In this document: positions 1 through 9,136 of the stretch, one piece after another | How positions within the stretch are numbered: the first letter of the stretch is position 1 | Layout: each line of letters starts with the position of its first letter | Assembly (NCBI GenBank): GCA_045639325.1 | Contig: JAZUCU010000022.1 | Location: 1 to 64,000 of the forward strand | Length of the DNA stretch: 64,000 nucleotides | Direction of reading: 5' to 3' | Source: RGIG8244 sp045639325 | Lineage (GTDB): Bacteria > Verrucomicrobiota > Lentisphaeria > Victivallales > UBA1829 | Translations under genes and position numbers: made by a program | Notes under the pieces: generated by a model | What the model was told of the DNA's origin: nothing | What the model saw: only the letters and a program-made list of their open reading frames with translations | The model's database searches: none

Positions 1-87
1 CCGTGCCGTTGGCGCTGGTCTTTGGTTAATCTCTGCGTTTACGGACGGGCTTGCTTTATGTTCTTCATCGAACTTTTTCAAATTCAT
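1..87 (-). CDS. Possible 5' fragment of an unknown gene, cut by the window edge
   Basis: An ATG at 87 on the minus strand opens a frame that runs 29 codons to the window edge without a stop, beginning MNLKKFDEEHKASPSVNAEI. The fragment is hydrophilic and has no signal peptide. I see no well-spaced ribosome binding site, only a GGGA run almost touching the start, so it may be chance. If real, it would be divergent from the DUF4838 gene at 318. No family is recognisable from so short a piece. Confidence 0.22.
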   Translation of the reverse strand, partial: MNLKKFDEEHKASPSVNAEINQRPAPTAR

Positions 88-317
88 CTTCCCATTTTTT
101 AAGTTTTTACATTCACTTATGGCATAAAACGTCGAAGAACCCTTTTTTTCAGCCTGATACGGCAAAATACCCCGCTCATCATCAAAAATATGCCAATATT
201 CCTTATTTTTGACAGGAAATGAGCATTTTTGCTATTTACAAGTGGAAAAATCCTGCTATATTAAGTCTTATTGATATGTTCTGCATAAAATAAAACCTTA
301 ATATAGAGGAGATAAAA
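88..317. other. Intergenic region upstream of the first carbohydrate gene
   Basis: AT-rich non-coding stretch. The only element I can support is the promoter at 235-262, followed by a 55-base leader and a GAGGAG ribosome binding site at about 306-311 ahead of the ATG at 318. No RNA gene or repeat was seen. Confidence 0.5.
235..262 (+). promoter_or_regulatory. Promoter of the DUF4838 gene
   Basis: TTTACA at 235-240 and TATATT at 257-262, separated by 16 bases, with TGC directly before the -10 (extended -10). This matches the promoter form seen repeatedly in this window. Confidence 0.55.
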
Positions 318-3269
318 ATGAGAGTGAAAACATTCCTTACTGTCTGCGGACTTCTGCCGCTGTGCCTTGCGGCATCACAAATGCCGGAATTATACTTCGA
401 TCCGCCTCCGCGGGTCATCAAATTGGATCAGAAAAATGCCATTACCCTGACCGGTAAAAATTTTGAGATCGTTATCCCCGACGAATCCGGTTTGCCTGCA
501 AAATTTGCCGGTAAGGAATTGCAAACGTTTTTGAATCAAGTCCTTTCCGCTCAGATCCCGTTGCGCAATGCCCGTTCAAAAAATGTGGAATATGCAATCA
601 TTCTCGGTGACAATGCATTGAGCCGGAAAGTCGGAATCAAAGTCGATAAACTCACCCGTGACGGCTTTATTATGAAGACGGTCGGCAAAGAAATTTATAT
701 TGCCGGACGGGATGACAAAGCCAGTGATACGGAAAAATTATTGAATGACCGCAGCTGGAAAACAACTCCCATTCATCATCATCGTGCCACCTTGTTCGGC
801 GTGTATGATTTTCTGGAACGTTTTGCCGGTGTCCGTTTCTATTTTGTCGGCCCGGTTGGTACCATTGTTCCGCAGAAAAATGCGCTGAAAGTTCCGGCTC
901 TGAATATCTTTGACCGTCCGGATAATACAGTCCGCCGTTATACGGTCCCCCGTTTCCGGAAAGAAAACTGGTATCAGGATGAAAATCCGGTCTACGGCAG
1001 TAACCTCAACCGTTATCGTGTGCGTATGGGTACGTGGGATATTCCGAACTGTCACGGGATCGCTTATCTGGGATATATTCCCCGCTTTGGCGCATCCAAT
1101 CCGGAATTCTTTGCTTTGAAAAAAGATGGTACCCGTTACAATACCTGGAACGATGATTTCCCGGGGCAGATCTGCCTGACCAATCCCGGTTTCCGTAACG
1201 AATTGTTCAAAGATGCTGTTTCTGCGCTGAAAGGGGAGCCGCCGACAAAACGCGGTGTGAGATTTGCTTACAAGAACAACAAAGAAGGCCATTCCATGTG
1301 GTCACCCTGTGTTTATGCTCCCGGCTTTTTTAATGTGCATCTGCAGGATGGATGTCAGCCCTGCCTTTGCGACAATTGTCAGAAACAGTTGAGACCTTAC
1401 AAAAACGGTCAGCCTTCCGGTGAATGGGTTTGGGATATGACCGCTGACATTGCCAACCGGGTAAAAAAAGCCGGATTCAAAGCCTATGTCACCCAGATGG
1501 CTTATCATTTCTACCGGGAAGTTCCGAAAACCGAGCTGCCGGATAACGTTCTGGTGCAGGTTGCCACGGCAGGCCCCTGGGCATCCAATTCAAAAGCAAT
1601 GGATTCCAAAGACCGGGAACTCTTGAAAGCCTGGAATAAAAAACTGGGTAAAAAGGTCTGGTTGTGGAATTATGTCATCAACGGACGCAATCCTGTGTCC
1701 CGTTACAATTCTGCCGGTTCGCCTCATTATTCGCCCAAAGCAACCGGACGTTATTATCAGGCTCGCCGTGACGAAATTTCCGGCGTATTCATGGAAGGTT
1801 CCCGCGACAACAATTTTGCGCAGGAAGCCATGAACTATTACGTTGCCATGAAAGTTCTGTGGAACACCGATCTGGATGTGGATGCGTTGATGGCGGAATA
1901 TTATCAATTCATGTTCAAATCTGCTGCCCCGGAAATGCAGAAATTCTTTGAAGAACTGGAAGAATTGTGGATCAAGAAGATGCGCGGGCAGTACATCGAC
2001 ACCGACCTGGGCCCCGTTTCCGTCAAACCCACCGAATACGAAACATGGAAACAGATTTATACCCCTGCAAAACTGAAAGAATGGGAAGGTCTTTTCAAGA
2101 AAGCAGAAAAGAAAGTCGCAAAGGATAAAGATACCCTTACACGTATCCGGTTCATGCAGAAAAACTTCCTTGTTCCCATGCAGGAATTCTCCAAAAACTT
2201 CCTGAAGAAAGAAAACCGTGCCAGTCAGCTGGTCGCATACGCTGCACCCGCCGGACAGGAAAAGGTGTATTATCTTTCCCGCATGAATGGCGGATCAACG
2301 GATATCAAAGTCGGCGTTTCCATTCAGAATGCAGGCGATGCGTTTATCTTCAAATTCCGTGCGGATGACCCCAAGACCGGGGAATTGGTGTACAATCCCA
2401 AAAAAGGCGATCTGAAAGACTTTTTCTACGGCGCAACCTTTGAAATCTTTCTGAATCCCACCAACGATCGCAAAAACGTCCTGCAGATTGCAATTGCTCC
2501 TGCCGGTACCGTTAATGCCATCCATCAGCCCGGTGTCCGCAAATTCAAAGATGATCGTATTACGACGGATGCAAAAATTGCCGCCGACCACTGGACGGTC
2601 ACGGTTCGCGTTCCTTTCGCTCTGATGCCGGAAATGAACCGCAACGGTATTCTTGCCAACTTCAGCTATAACCGCCAGCGGAAAAATACAAAAAACTGCT
2701 CTGAACTCTATACCTGGAGTCCCTGGATCCAGAGAAGTTTTCTGGAAGCGGATAATTACGGTCAAATCTCTCTGGTCAAGCCGGCAAACCGGAATCTGGT
2801 CAAAGATTTTGATTTTGAAGGATTGACGAAGAAAGGCAGTCTCATCGGCAAAGAATGGCGTACTTCCATCTCCAAAAATCAGAACGATTTCCTCGGTCTT
2901 GCTCCCGAATCCTTTATTTCCGGCGGGCAGAGCCTGAAAATTGTGGGCGATACCGCAAAATCTGTCGGAAGATTGGAGCAGAACATCAAAATCGGTGTCC
3001 AGCCCAATACAAAATACCGCTTCAGCTATTATACCCGGTATGATCTGGATAAAAATGCCATCGCACGCGGTCGGGTCTGGCTCGGTGGAAATTACTTCTA
3101 TCCCGCCAAAGGTATTCGCGGCAAACAGGATGGCTGGGTACTGGTCAATGGTGAATTCAAGACTGGCAACTTGACGCCGGATCAAATTAAAAAGTCACAC
3201 ATCGGTTTTTCTCTCAACGGGAAAGGCACGATTTATTTCGATCACATCGTTCTTGAGAAAGTGGATTGA
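318..3269 (+). CDS. Secreted DUF4838 glycoside-hydrolase-like protein with C-terminal carbohydrate-binding domains
   Basis: A 983-residue exported protein. Residues 1-18 form a signal peptide (cleavage near CLAAS). Residues about 40-190 resemble the alpha-glucuronidase N-terminal fold that precedes DUF4838, including the HHHRATLFGVYDFLE segment that is typical of these proteins. The central part (about 200-600) fits DUF4838 and contains a CQPCLCDNC cysteine group. About 680-830 resembles a CBM9/DOMON-like beta-sandwich, and about 830-983 a second jelly-roll module. Family knowledge suggests action on complex, possibly uronic-acid-containing glycans, but no substrate can be read from the sequence. 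It has its own promoter and is followed at once by two more carbohydrate genes. Such proteins are abundant in Lentisphaerota and related PVC bacteria. Confidence 0.85.
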   Translation: MRVKTFLTVCGLLPLCLAASQMPELYFDPPPRVIKLDQKNAITLTGKNFEIVIPDESGLPAKFAGKELQTFLNQVLSAQIPLRNARSKNVEYAIILGDNALSRKVGIKVDKLTRDGFIMKTVGKEIYIAGRDDKASDTEKLLNDRSWKTTPIHHHRATLFGVYDFLERFAGVRFYFVGPVGTIVPQKNALKVPALNIFDRPDNTVRRYTVPRFRKENWYQDENPVYGSNLNRYRVRMGTWDIPNCHGIAYLGYIPRFGASNPEFFALKKDGTRYNTWNDDFPGQICLTNPGFRNELFKDAVSALKGEPPTKRGVRFAYKNNKEGHSMWSPCVYAPGFFNVHLQDGCQPCLCDNCQKQLRPYKNGQPSGEWVWDMTADIANRVKKAGFKAYVTQMAYHFYREVPKTELPDNVLVQVATAGPWASNSKAMDSKDRELLKAWNKKLGKKVWLWNYVINGRNPVSRYNSAGSPHYSPKATGRYYQARRDEISGVFMEGSRDNNFAQEAMNYYVAMKVLWNTDLDVDALMAEYYQFMFKSAAPEMQKFFEELEELWIKKMRGQYIDTDLGPVSVKPTEYETWKQIYTPAKLKEWEGLFKKAEKKVAKDKDTLTRIRFMQKNFLVPMQEFSKNFLKKENRASQLVAYAAPAGQEKVYYLSRMNGGSTDIKVGVSIQNAGDAFIFKFRADDPKTGELVYNPKKGDLKDFFYGATFEIFLNPTNDRKNVLQIAIAPAGTVNAIHQPGVRKFKDDRITTDAKIAADHWTVTVRVPFALMPEMNRNGILANFSYNRQRKNTKNCSELYTWSPWIQRSFLEADNYGQISLVKPANRNLVKDFDFEGLTKKGSLIGKEWRTSISKNQNDFLGLAPESFISGGQSLKIVGDTAKSVGRLEQNIKIGVQPNTKYRFSYYTRYDLDKNAIARGRVWLGGNYFYPAKGIRGKQDGWVLVNGEFKTGNLTPDQIKKSHIGFSLNGKGTIYFDHIVLEKVD

Positions 3270-3292
3270 GAGAAGCGGCAGGAGTTTATTCC

Positions 3293-5203
3293 GTGAATAA
3301 AGTATATTGTCTGGAAAATGAGTTTTTTATACTGGAATTGACTTCCGCCGGAGCCGTGACCCTGACTGTTAAACGGAGTCAGGCGCGGTTTCATACGGAG
3401 CAGGCTTTCCTTTTCAACTACGGGGGATGTTACTGTTTCAATCTTGCGAAACATGCACAGATGCGCGTGACGCAGAAAGAACAGAAACTTGCCATTACGT
3501 TTTCAAAACTGGATTGGAAGGCACGTTTTCCGGAACACACTTACCGGAAACCGGACCCGGGACCCAATCTGCATTTTTCCTTTTCCATGGAATTGCAGGG
3601 GGAAGATGTGCTCTTTGAATGTGGCAAAATCCGGGGAATGGATGAGGAGGAATGCCGTCTGCACTTTCCGAACCGGCTGTTATCCTGGAATTGCGAAGAA
3701 GAAGCACAGGCGATTATCTCTCTGGGCTATGGCATGATGATTGAATATCCCCGTTACAAGGAAAATTTCAATGCGGACTGGGGGTATTTCGGTGCGGCTC
3801 TTTACGGTTTCCTGGGGAAAAAGAAAGATGGCTTTGCGGTGCGGGAACTGACGCCCTGTGATTCCACGCATCATTATTATAATACCGATGATAAGGCATC
3901 CATTCACAGTTCATTCATTTACAACAAACGTTTTGCCAATTATCCGCGTCAGCTTCTCTGGCATTGTATGCCTGCCGGAAGTACGTTTTTTGAACTGGCA
4001 AAATGGTATCGGAAATGCCGGATGGATGAAGGTGCTTTTGTGTCTCTCCGGGAAAAAATCGAACAGCATCCCGATGTGGAGAAACTGGTCGGCGCTGTCA
4101 TTTGGAAACATTCCGTTTATTCCCGGAAAAACATGAAAAAACTGCCGGAAAAAGGGTACAGTCTTTATGCCGTAACGCCCGATGTTGCATTGGTGGAAGG
4201 CAAGCCTGATTCCTGGAACGCTTACGAGCTTTTTGATAAAGCCCATGCCATGGGGTTTGACCGGCTTTGCGTTTATAATGCCGGGTGGAATTACGGCGGA
4301 TACGATTCCGGCTATCCCACCCGATTCCCCGTGAACAGCGAACGGGGAACAGAGAAAGAGTTCCGCGCCGCGGCAGAATATGCCAGAAGTCTCTCGCCCG
4401 ATTACATTTATTCGGTGCATGATAATTATACGGATGTATACAAAAATTCTCTGGAAGATCTTGCTCCGTCGTTACGGATCACCCGGGATGGCTGCCCGGC
4501 GAAAGGTTTTATCTGGCGCGGCGGAAGATCTTATCTGCAATGCACGGAAAAATCCCTGGAATATGCAAAACGGGATCTGCCCCGGATCGCCCGGATGTTG
4601 GGAAAAGGCAGTATTTATATTGATGTGATGGGCAGTTCCGGTCTTACGGAATGTTACAGCGAAACTCACGGAGCAAGCCGTCGGAAGGATTTGATAAACC
4701 GCAGAAAATTCATGACTTATACCCGTAAAATCATGGGCTCCATGGCATCGGAAGCGATCCCCTGTGATGCAACGGTCGATCTGGTCGATCTCGGTGCCTA
4801 TCTTGGAGGAAATCTGGAAGCTCCGTTCCTGCCCCCCGGTGCAAAAAAAGCGGTATCGATTCCCCTGTGGCAGTTGATTTATCACGACAGCATCCTCGGT
4901 TTTACCAATGCATACAGCCGCCGGAGTGCGGAAAATTATCATGCACTTTGCGCACTTTTCGGACTCCTCCCCGGCAATCTGGATGAGGTCAGTTTGCAGC
5001 TTTCCAAAGAATTGCGTTCCGCTTACACGGCGGAAATGACCCGGTTCAAAATCCTGAGTGATAAACGGGAGAACTGGTTCTATGTGGCGGAATCCGAATT
5101 CGCTGATGGTACCGTTGTTACCGCGAATACATCGGACGACGATTTTGTGTTGGAAGACGGTTCCGTTCTCCCGGCACACCAATTCCGTATCAAACACAAA
5201 TAA
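3293..5203 (+). CDS. Cytoplasmic glycosidase-like protein of unknown specificity
   Basis: About 637 residues with no signal peptide, so probably cytoplasmic. I chose the GTG at 3293 because AGGAG lies eight bases before it; the open frame extends back to a TTG at 3266 that overlaps the previous stop but has poor spacing. The N-terminal half reads as beta-sandwich, and the second half (for example GFDRLCVYNAGWNYGGYDSG and SPDYIYSVHDNYTD) reads like the strand-end motifs of a TIM barrel, as in GH101-like/DUF5696 proteins. I cannot name the catalytic residues. It sits 23 bases after the DUF4838 gene and 23 bases before the SGNH hydrolase, so the three are probably co-transcribed and act on the same glycan. 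Confidence 0.7.
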   Translation: MNKVYCLENEFFILELTSAGAVTLTVKRSQARFHTEQAFLFNYGGCYCFNLAKHAQMRVTQKEQKLAITFSKLDWKARFPEHTYRKPDPGPNLHFSFSMELQGEDVLFECGKIRGMDEEECRLHFPNRLLSWNCEEEAQAIISLGYGMMIEYPRYKENFNADWGYFGAALYGFLGKKKDGFAVRELTPCDSTHHYYNTDDKASIHSSFIYNKRFANYPRQLLWHCMPAGSTFFELAKWYRKCRMDEGAFVSLREKIEQHPDVEKLVGAVIWKHSVYSRKNMKKLPEKGYSLYAVTPDVALVEGKPDSWNAYELFDKAHAMGFDRLCVYNAGWNYGGYDSGYPTRFPVNSERGTEKEFRAAAEYARSLSPDYIYSVHDNYTDVYKNSLEDLAPSLRITRDGCPAKGFIWRGGRSYLQCTEKSLEYAKRDLPRIARMLGKGSIYIDVMGSSGLTECYSETHGASRRKDLINRRKFMTYTRKIMGSMASEAIPCDATVDLVDLGAYLGGNLEAPFLPPGAKKAVSIPLWQLIYHDSILGFTNAYSRRSAENYHALCALFGLLPGNLDEVSLQLSKELRSAYTAEMTRFKILSDKRENWFYVAESEFADGTVVTANTSDDDFVLEDGSVLPAHQFRIKHK

Positions 5204-5226
5204 AAGTTATATGGAGCAGTTTTTCT

Positions 5227-6342
5227 ATGAATGACCGTTTGTTGATGCCTTCTGTAGTTCACGGCACAGTCGGGGAGGAAATGAATCTTTACTTTGCCAA
5301 TTTGTTTACCGTGTTGAATCCTGCCAATTACGCATTTCAGTTTTATTGTGAAAAAGGCGCATGCTGTGAGGAACGGTGGCATTTCACACCCGGTAAGGAC
5401 GATGTCGGCACCTTTGAAGCATCTCTCGAAATTTATGACGATAACGGGCTTGTTGCTTCCGGAAAATGCTCCATCATCATTCACGATCCGGCAGCTGCCG
5501 CGGGCAAAAAACTGCGTCTTCTGATGATCGGTGACAGCCTGACGGATCAGTCCCATTATCCGGCACACATTCATACCTTATGCAAACGGTATGGACTTGA
5601 TCTTGAAATGCTTGGCACGAATATACCGGAAATGTTGTACAATCAGCCCGGACAGCTGATTAAATATCCGGATCCGGAACTGCTCCGTGGTGTGCGGCAT
5701 GAAGGTTACGGCGGCTGGACGGCCGGCGGATTTCTGACCCGCAAGAACGCCGACAAGGTGGAAGTGTATCGCCATTGGAATTGTGCGTCTCCGTTTATCA
5801 ATGGGGATGGGGAGTTTGATTTTGCAGGATACATCGAAAAACATTGCGGCGGAAAAGCACCGGATGTTATCACCATCGGCTTGATCACCAATGACTTGTT
5901 CGGCGTGACGGATGCTACTCATAGGGAGTTGATCGACAAATACGTGGAAAATATGTCACTTCTCTATGAAAAATTACATCAGGCGGCACCGGAATCGGTG
6001 ATTTGCATTGCGTTCAACCCCTATTGTGCACAGACTCAGACGGCATTCGGTAATAAGTATGGCAGTAAATTCTTCCGTTGGGGGATGCGGCGCTATTACG
6101 CTATGGCTTTCCGGGAACTGGAAAAACGTTTCCGGGAACAACATTGTGAAGCCCCATTCATCGCCCTTTATCCGGCGATCGACCCGGTATACGGTTACCC
6201 GATGGAGGAATCGGAAGCCTTTGCGGGGAGTGGTATTATGATCAAACGTCAGACGGATGGCGTTCATCCGGCACCGGCAGGTTACCGGCAGATGGCGGTT
6301 GCAGCTTTCAGTTCTCTGCTGGATCTTTTGGAAAAACGTTGA
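5227..6342 (+). CDS. SGNH/GDSL-family hydrolase
   Basis: 371 residues without signal peptide. The GDSL block is IGDSLTD with nucleophile Ser104; the oxyanion glycine block is GYGGWTAGGF; a block III-like asparagine occurs in TIGLITND; the catalytic Asp344 and His347 sit in TDGVHP near the C-terminus. All four SGNH blocks are therefore present and the enzyme should be active as an esterase, most likely a deacetylase of sugars or an acyl-glycan esterase given its place behind two glycan genes. Residues 1-90 form an additional beta-rich N-terminal domain not needed for the SGNH fold, possibly for binding. The start is an ATG at 5227 preceded by GGAG. Confidence 0.85.
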   Translation: MNDRLLMPSVVHGTVGEEMNLYFANLFTVLNPANYAFQFYCEKGACCEERWHFTPGKDDVGTFEASLEIYDDNGLVASGKCSIIIHDPAAAAGKKLRLLMIGDSLTDQSHYPAHIHTLCKRYGLDLEMLGTNIPEMLYNQPGQLIKYPDPELLRGVRHEGYGGWTAGGFLTRKNADKVEVYRHWNCASPFINGDGEFDFAGYIEKHCGGKAPDVITIGLITNDLFGVTDATHRELIDKYVENMSLLYEKLHQAAPESVICIAFNPYCAQTQTAFGNKYGSKFFRWGMRRYYAMAFRELEKRFREQHCEAPFIALYPAIDPVYGYPMEESEAFAGSGIMIKRQTDGVHPAPAGYRQMAVAAFSSLLDLLEKR

Positions 6343-6370
6343 TATTTTTTATAATAATATAAAAATCCAC

Positions 6371-6397
6371 TTGACGAAATGCATTCCGCGGTATAAA
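6371..6397 (+). promoter_or_regulatory. Possible promoter of the glycosyltransferase gene
   Basis: TTGACG at 6371-6376 and TATAAA at 6392-6397 with a short 15-base spacer. Both boxes are good but the spacing is below the usual range. Confidence 0.35.
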
Positions 6398-6440
6398 TTA
6401 CCGGATGTAGAAAAATATCGTCAACAAGGATACGGAAATT

Positions 6441-8090
6441 ATGGGCATATATCAAGAACAGGAACCACGCAGACGCACACTGCTTCTGTTTGCATTGTTC
6501 ATTTTCCTTTTGTCCTATCCCCTGTGGCATCTCGGGGAGCGGGAGTTGTTCTGGAGCGAAGGGAAGTACGCCTGTATTGCCAGCGAAACAGTAGCATTTC
6601 CACCGGTGATGACGCCCCATGATCAATTTGATGCCAAAGTTTATCCGTTGTATCCCATTCTGGTCAAAGCCGTTTCCCAATGCGGTTTCAGCATGGAATT
6701 TTCTTTGCGCGCGGTTTCTCTCCTCTCGTTGTTTCTGCTGACTTTAGTCATTTACTTTGCGTGCAGTCGAGCCGGTGGCCCTCAAGCGGGAGCTGCCGGG
6801 GCGATCGCCGCATTTACCTCTCTGCTGTGCGCAGAAAAGGCCGTCGAGGGGTATCCGACGATGTTGACTGCCTTGATTTTGTACAGCGGATGGCTTTTGT
6901 GGTTTGAATTTTCCATGTCAAAGTTCAATTGGAATTATGCCTGGTTGACAGCGGGTATTTTCGGCTCATTAGCGTATTATTCTGCCGGCCCCACCGGTTT
7001 GATTCTGTTCCTGCTGCCGTTGTTGTTCCAGCAGAGACCGTTGAACGTCTGGACAAAATTACGTTACAGTGGATTTTATATTGCGATTATTCTGGTTGCC
7101 GCGACCATTCTTTTTTATTATGCCCCCCAATGGGAACTGCAGAAGCCGTCGCAAACCGTGGAATCCTTGAGTTTTTCTTCCTGGCTGGAACATTTTCTGA
7201 TGTTCCCGGTTGACCTGGTCATTCGTTTCCTCCCCTGGTCGTTGCTGTTATGGGCTCCGTTCTGTGCGGCGTTGATTCCGTTGGAACGCAATCCCTTGTT
7301 CGGGAAATATCATCGGATGCTGTTTTGTGTAACACTGTTGTTTCTCTGGTTGAAGCCCGGAACCGGCAGAGAGATGCTGTATCTGATGCCGTTGATTGCA
7401 ACCATGGCAGGGATGAACTATTGGATCATTGTCCGGCGTTATGGCTGGAAGATTTTGCGGATGTATCGTCTTTACGGCTGGATCCTGTTGGTTTTGTGTG
7501 CTTTGGCATGCGGATTCCTGTTCTGTCCGGAAGGCTGGCTGCGGTATCTGCAGCCGGTATTTGATGCGGAAGCTTATCGGAAAATATTGCAGCCTGCCCC
7601 GATTCTGGCCGCACAGCTGGCGGTTGGTGCGGTTTTGATCTCTGTCGGCTTGTATTTGAGTCGGCATCATACAAAAATCTGGCAGATCGCGGCATTGTTT
7701 TTCTGCGGTATGATGTTCCTTTTCTGGGCGATGGTTTACCCGTTCCGGACGGCGGAGCATGAAAAGCGGGATTTTGGTACCCGTTTCCGCAAAGTGCTGG
7801 ATGGCGAAAAGGATTTCAAGAACAGAAAAACGGCGATATTGTATAAAGATGCCGCCATTTCCGGGTTGTACGGTGAGTGCTATTATATCGGTGTCCCTGT
7901 GCGAACAGTGGATATCCGGATGAATTTCCCGGAACAGGAAGAATTTGTTTATGTATTATCGACCGGCGTGCCGTCTTCCTCGGAACGCGGCTGGGTCCGG
8001 TTGTACGATATGGTTTATAAAGATGCGCACCTTTATCTCTACAAAGGTCAGCTCAGAAAGGATGAATATGATGACTACGGAGACGAATGA
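6441..8090 (+). CDS. Polytopic GT-C glycosyltransferase, ArnT/PMT (GT39) type
   Basis: 549 residues with about eleven hydrophobic segments. The first helix (about 13-30) is followed by an acidic loop motif (GERELFWSEGKYACIASE, about 32-49) in the place where ArnT-like enzymes carry the catalytic acidic residue of periplasmic loop 1. The family transfers a sugar from an undecaprenyl or dolichyl phosphate carrier to lipid A, protein or glycan on the outer face of the inner membrane. The acceptor here is unknown. The C-terminal 100 residues are soluble and presumably periplasmic. Its 3' end overlaps rlmN by 23 bases. Confidence 0.8.
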   Translation: MGIYQEQEPRRRTLLLFALFIFLLSYPLWHLGERELFWSEGKYACIASETVAFPPVMTPHDQFDAKVYPLYPILVKAVSQCGFSMEFSLRAVSLLSLFLLTLVIYFACSRAGGPQAGAAGAIAAFTSLLCAEKAVEGYPTMLTALILYSGWLLWFEFSMSKFNWNYAWLTAGIFGSLAYYSAGPTGLILFLLPLLFQQRPLNVWTKLRYSGFYIAIILVAATILFYYAPQWELQKPSQTVESLSFSSWLEHFLMFPVDLVIRFLPWSLLLWAPFCAALIPLERNPLFGKYHRMLFCVTLLFLWLKPGTGREMLYLMPLIATMAGMNYWIIVRRYGWKILRMYRLYGWILLVLCALACGFLFCPEGWLRYLQPVFDAEAYRKILQPAPILAAQLAVGAVLISVGLYLSRHHTKIWQIAALFFCGMMFLFWAMVYPFRTAEHEKRDFGTRFRKVLDGEKDFKNRKTAILYKDAAISGLYGECYYIGVPVRTVDIRMNFPEQEEFVYVLSTGVPSSSERGWVRLYDMVYKDAHLYLYKGQLRKDEYDDYGDE

Positions 8091-9132
8091 GAAGAAACAA
8101 TTTCTTGCCTCCGCCGCCCCTGCTGCGATTGAAGAATTTGTGAAAAAGACCGGTGAAAGTGCTTTCCGGACAAAGCAGATCCTGGAATGGATCCGCCGCC
8201 GCCGGACTGCAGATCCGTCAAAAATGACGAACCTTTCCAACAATCTGCGGAAGGCTCTTGAGCAGGAATTTATTTGTAATTCCGTCAAAATTGCCGAAAC
8301 CTACCCTGCATCTGACGGATCATGCAAGTATCTTTTGACGCTGCATGACGGACAGGAAGTGGAATGTGCCACCATTCCGGCGGAAGACGGACGTGTTACA
8401 TTCTGTCTCAGCACGCAGGTCGGCTGCCCCGTCGGCTGTGCATTCTGTTCCAGCGGAGCCAACGGGCTTGTGCGGAACCTGGCAGCCGGTGAAATTGTGG
8501 AAGAATTTTTCACCCTCTGCTCTGTCATCGGCGGCATGCCCGATAATGTGGTGATCATGGGTGTCGGTGAGCCGATGCTTAACGTTCAGAACCTGATTGC
8601 AGCTCTCGACATTATCTGCGATCCGGATGGTGTTGGTCTGGCACAGCGCCGTATTACGATTTCCACCAGCGGCTGGACGCCGGGTATCCGTGCTCTGATC
8701 GAGCATGGCAAGCAGTGGAATCTGGCAATTTCTCTCCATGCGCCGGATGACAAGACCCGTGCTTTGCTGATTCCCGATAAATTCCGCAAACCGATCCGGG
8801 AAATCCTGACGGTATGCGAAAAACACCGGGAAGCAACCGGCCGTCTTCTGACTTTGGAATATGTAATGCTTGCCGGCATTAACGATTCTGTCCGTCAGGC
8901 GCAGGCCTTGGCAGAATTGGCACTTGCCGCCCGCGCAAAAGTCAACCTGATTCCGTACAATAAAGCCCGCGGTGCATTCGAACGTCCTTCCCGCGAAGCA
9001 ATCAAGGCGTTTGAAAATATGTTGAAGACCCGCCGCGTACCGGTTACTGTCCGCGTGGAAAAGGGCTCCGACTCCCAGGCTGCCTGCGGTCAGCTCCGCG
9101 CTGCCCGTCTGGATAAAAAGAAAGGAATGTAA
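8068..9132 (+). CDS. rlmN: RlmN, 23S rRNA A2503 / tRNA A37 C2-methyltransferase (radical SAM)
   Basis: About 354 residues. The radical-SAM cluster motif CxxxCxxC is at Cys120, Cys124 and Cys127 (CPVGCAFC). MGVGEPMLN matches the GEP motif, and the C-terminal SQAACGQL carries the methyl-carrying cysteine near residue 340. The enzyme methylates C2 of A2503 in 23S rRNA and of A37 in some tRNAs, in the cytoplasm. I placed the start at 8068, where AAAGGA at 8057-8062 stands five bases upstream; an ATG at 8071 is equally possible. An open frame reaches back to 7945 but that part lies in the preceding gene and has no family similarity. Confidence 0.95.
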   Translation: MMTTETNEKKQFLASAAPAAIEEFVKKTGESAFRTKQILEWIRRRRTADPSKMTNLSNNLRKALEQEFICNSVKIAETYPASDGSCKYLLTLHDGQEVECATIPAEDGRVTFCLSTQVGCPVGCAFCSSGANGLVRNLAAGEIVEEFFTLCSVIGGMPDNVVIMGVGEPMLNVQNLIAALDIICDPDGVGLAQRRITISTSGWTPGIRALIEHGKQWNLAISLHAPDDKTRALLIPDKFRKPIREILTVCEKHREATGRLLTLEYVMLAGINDSVRQAQALAELALAARAKVNLIPYNKARGAFERPSREAIKAFENMLKTRRVPVTVRVEKGSDSQAACGQLRAARLDKKKGM

Positions 9133-9136
9133 TGTT

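Noticed and set aside
7945..8067. Upstream extension of RlmN to an earlier start at 7945
   Set aside because: This stretch lies in the glycosyltransferase gene in another frame and has no RlmN similarity; the ATG at 8068 has a proper binding site.
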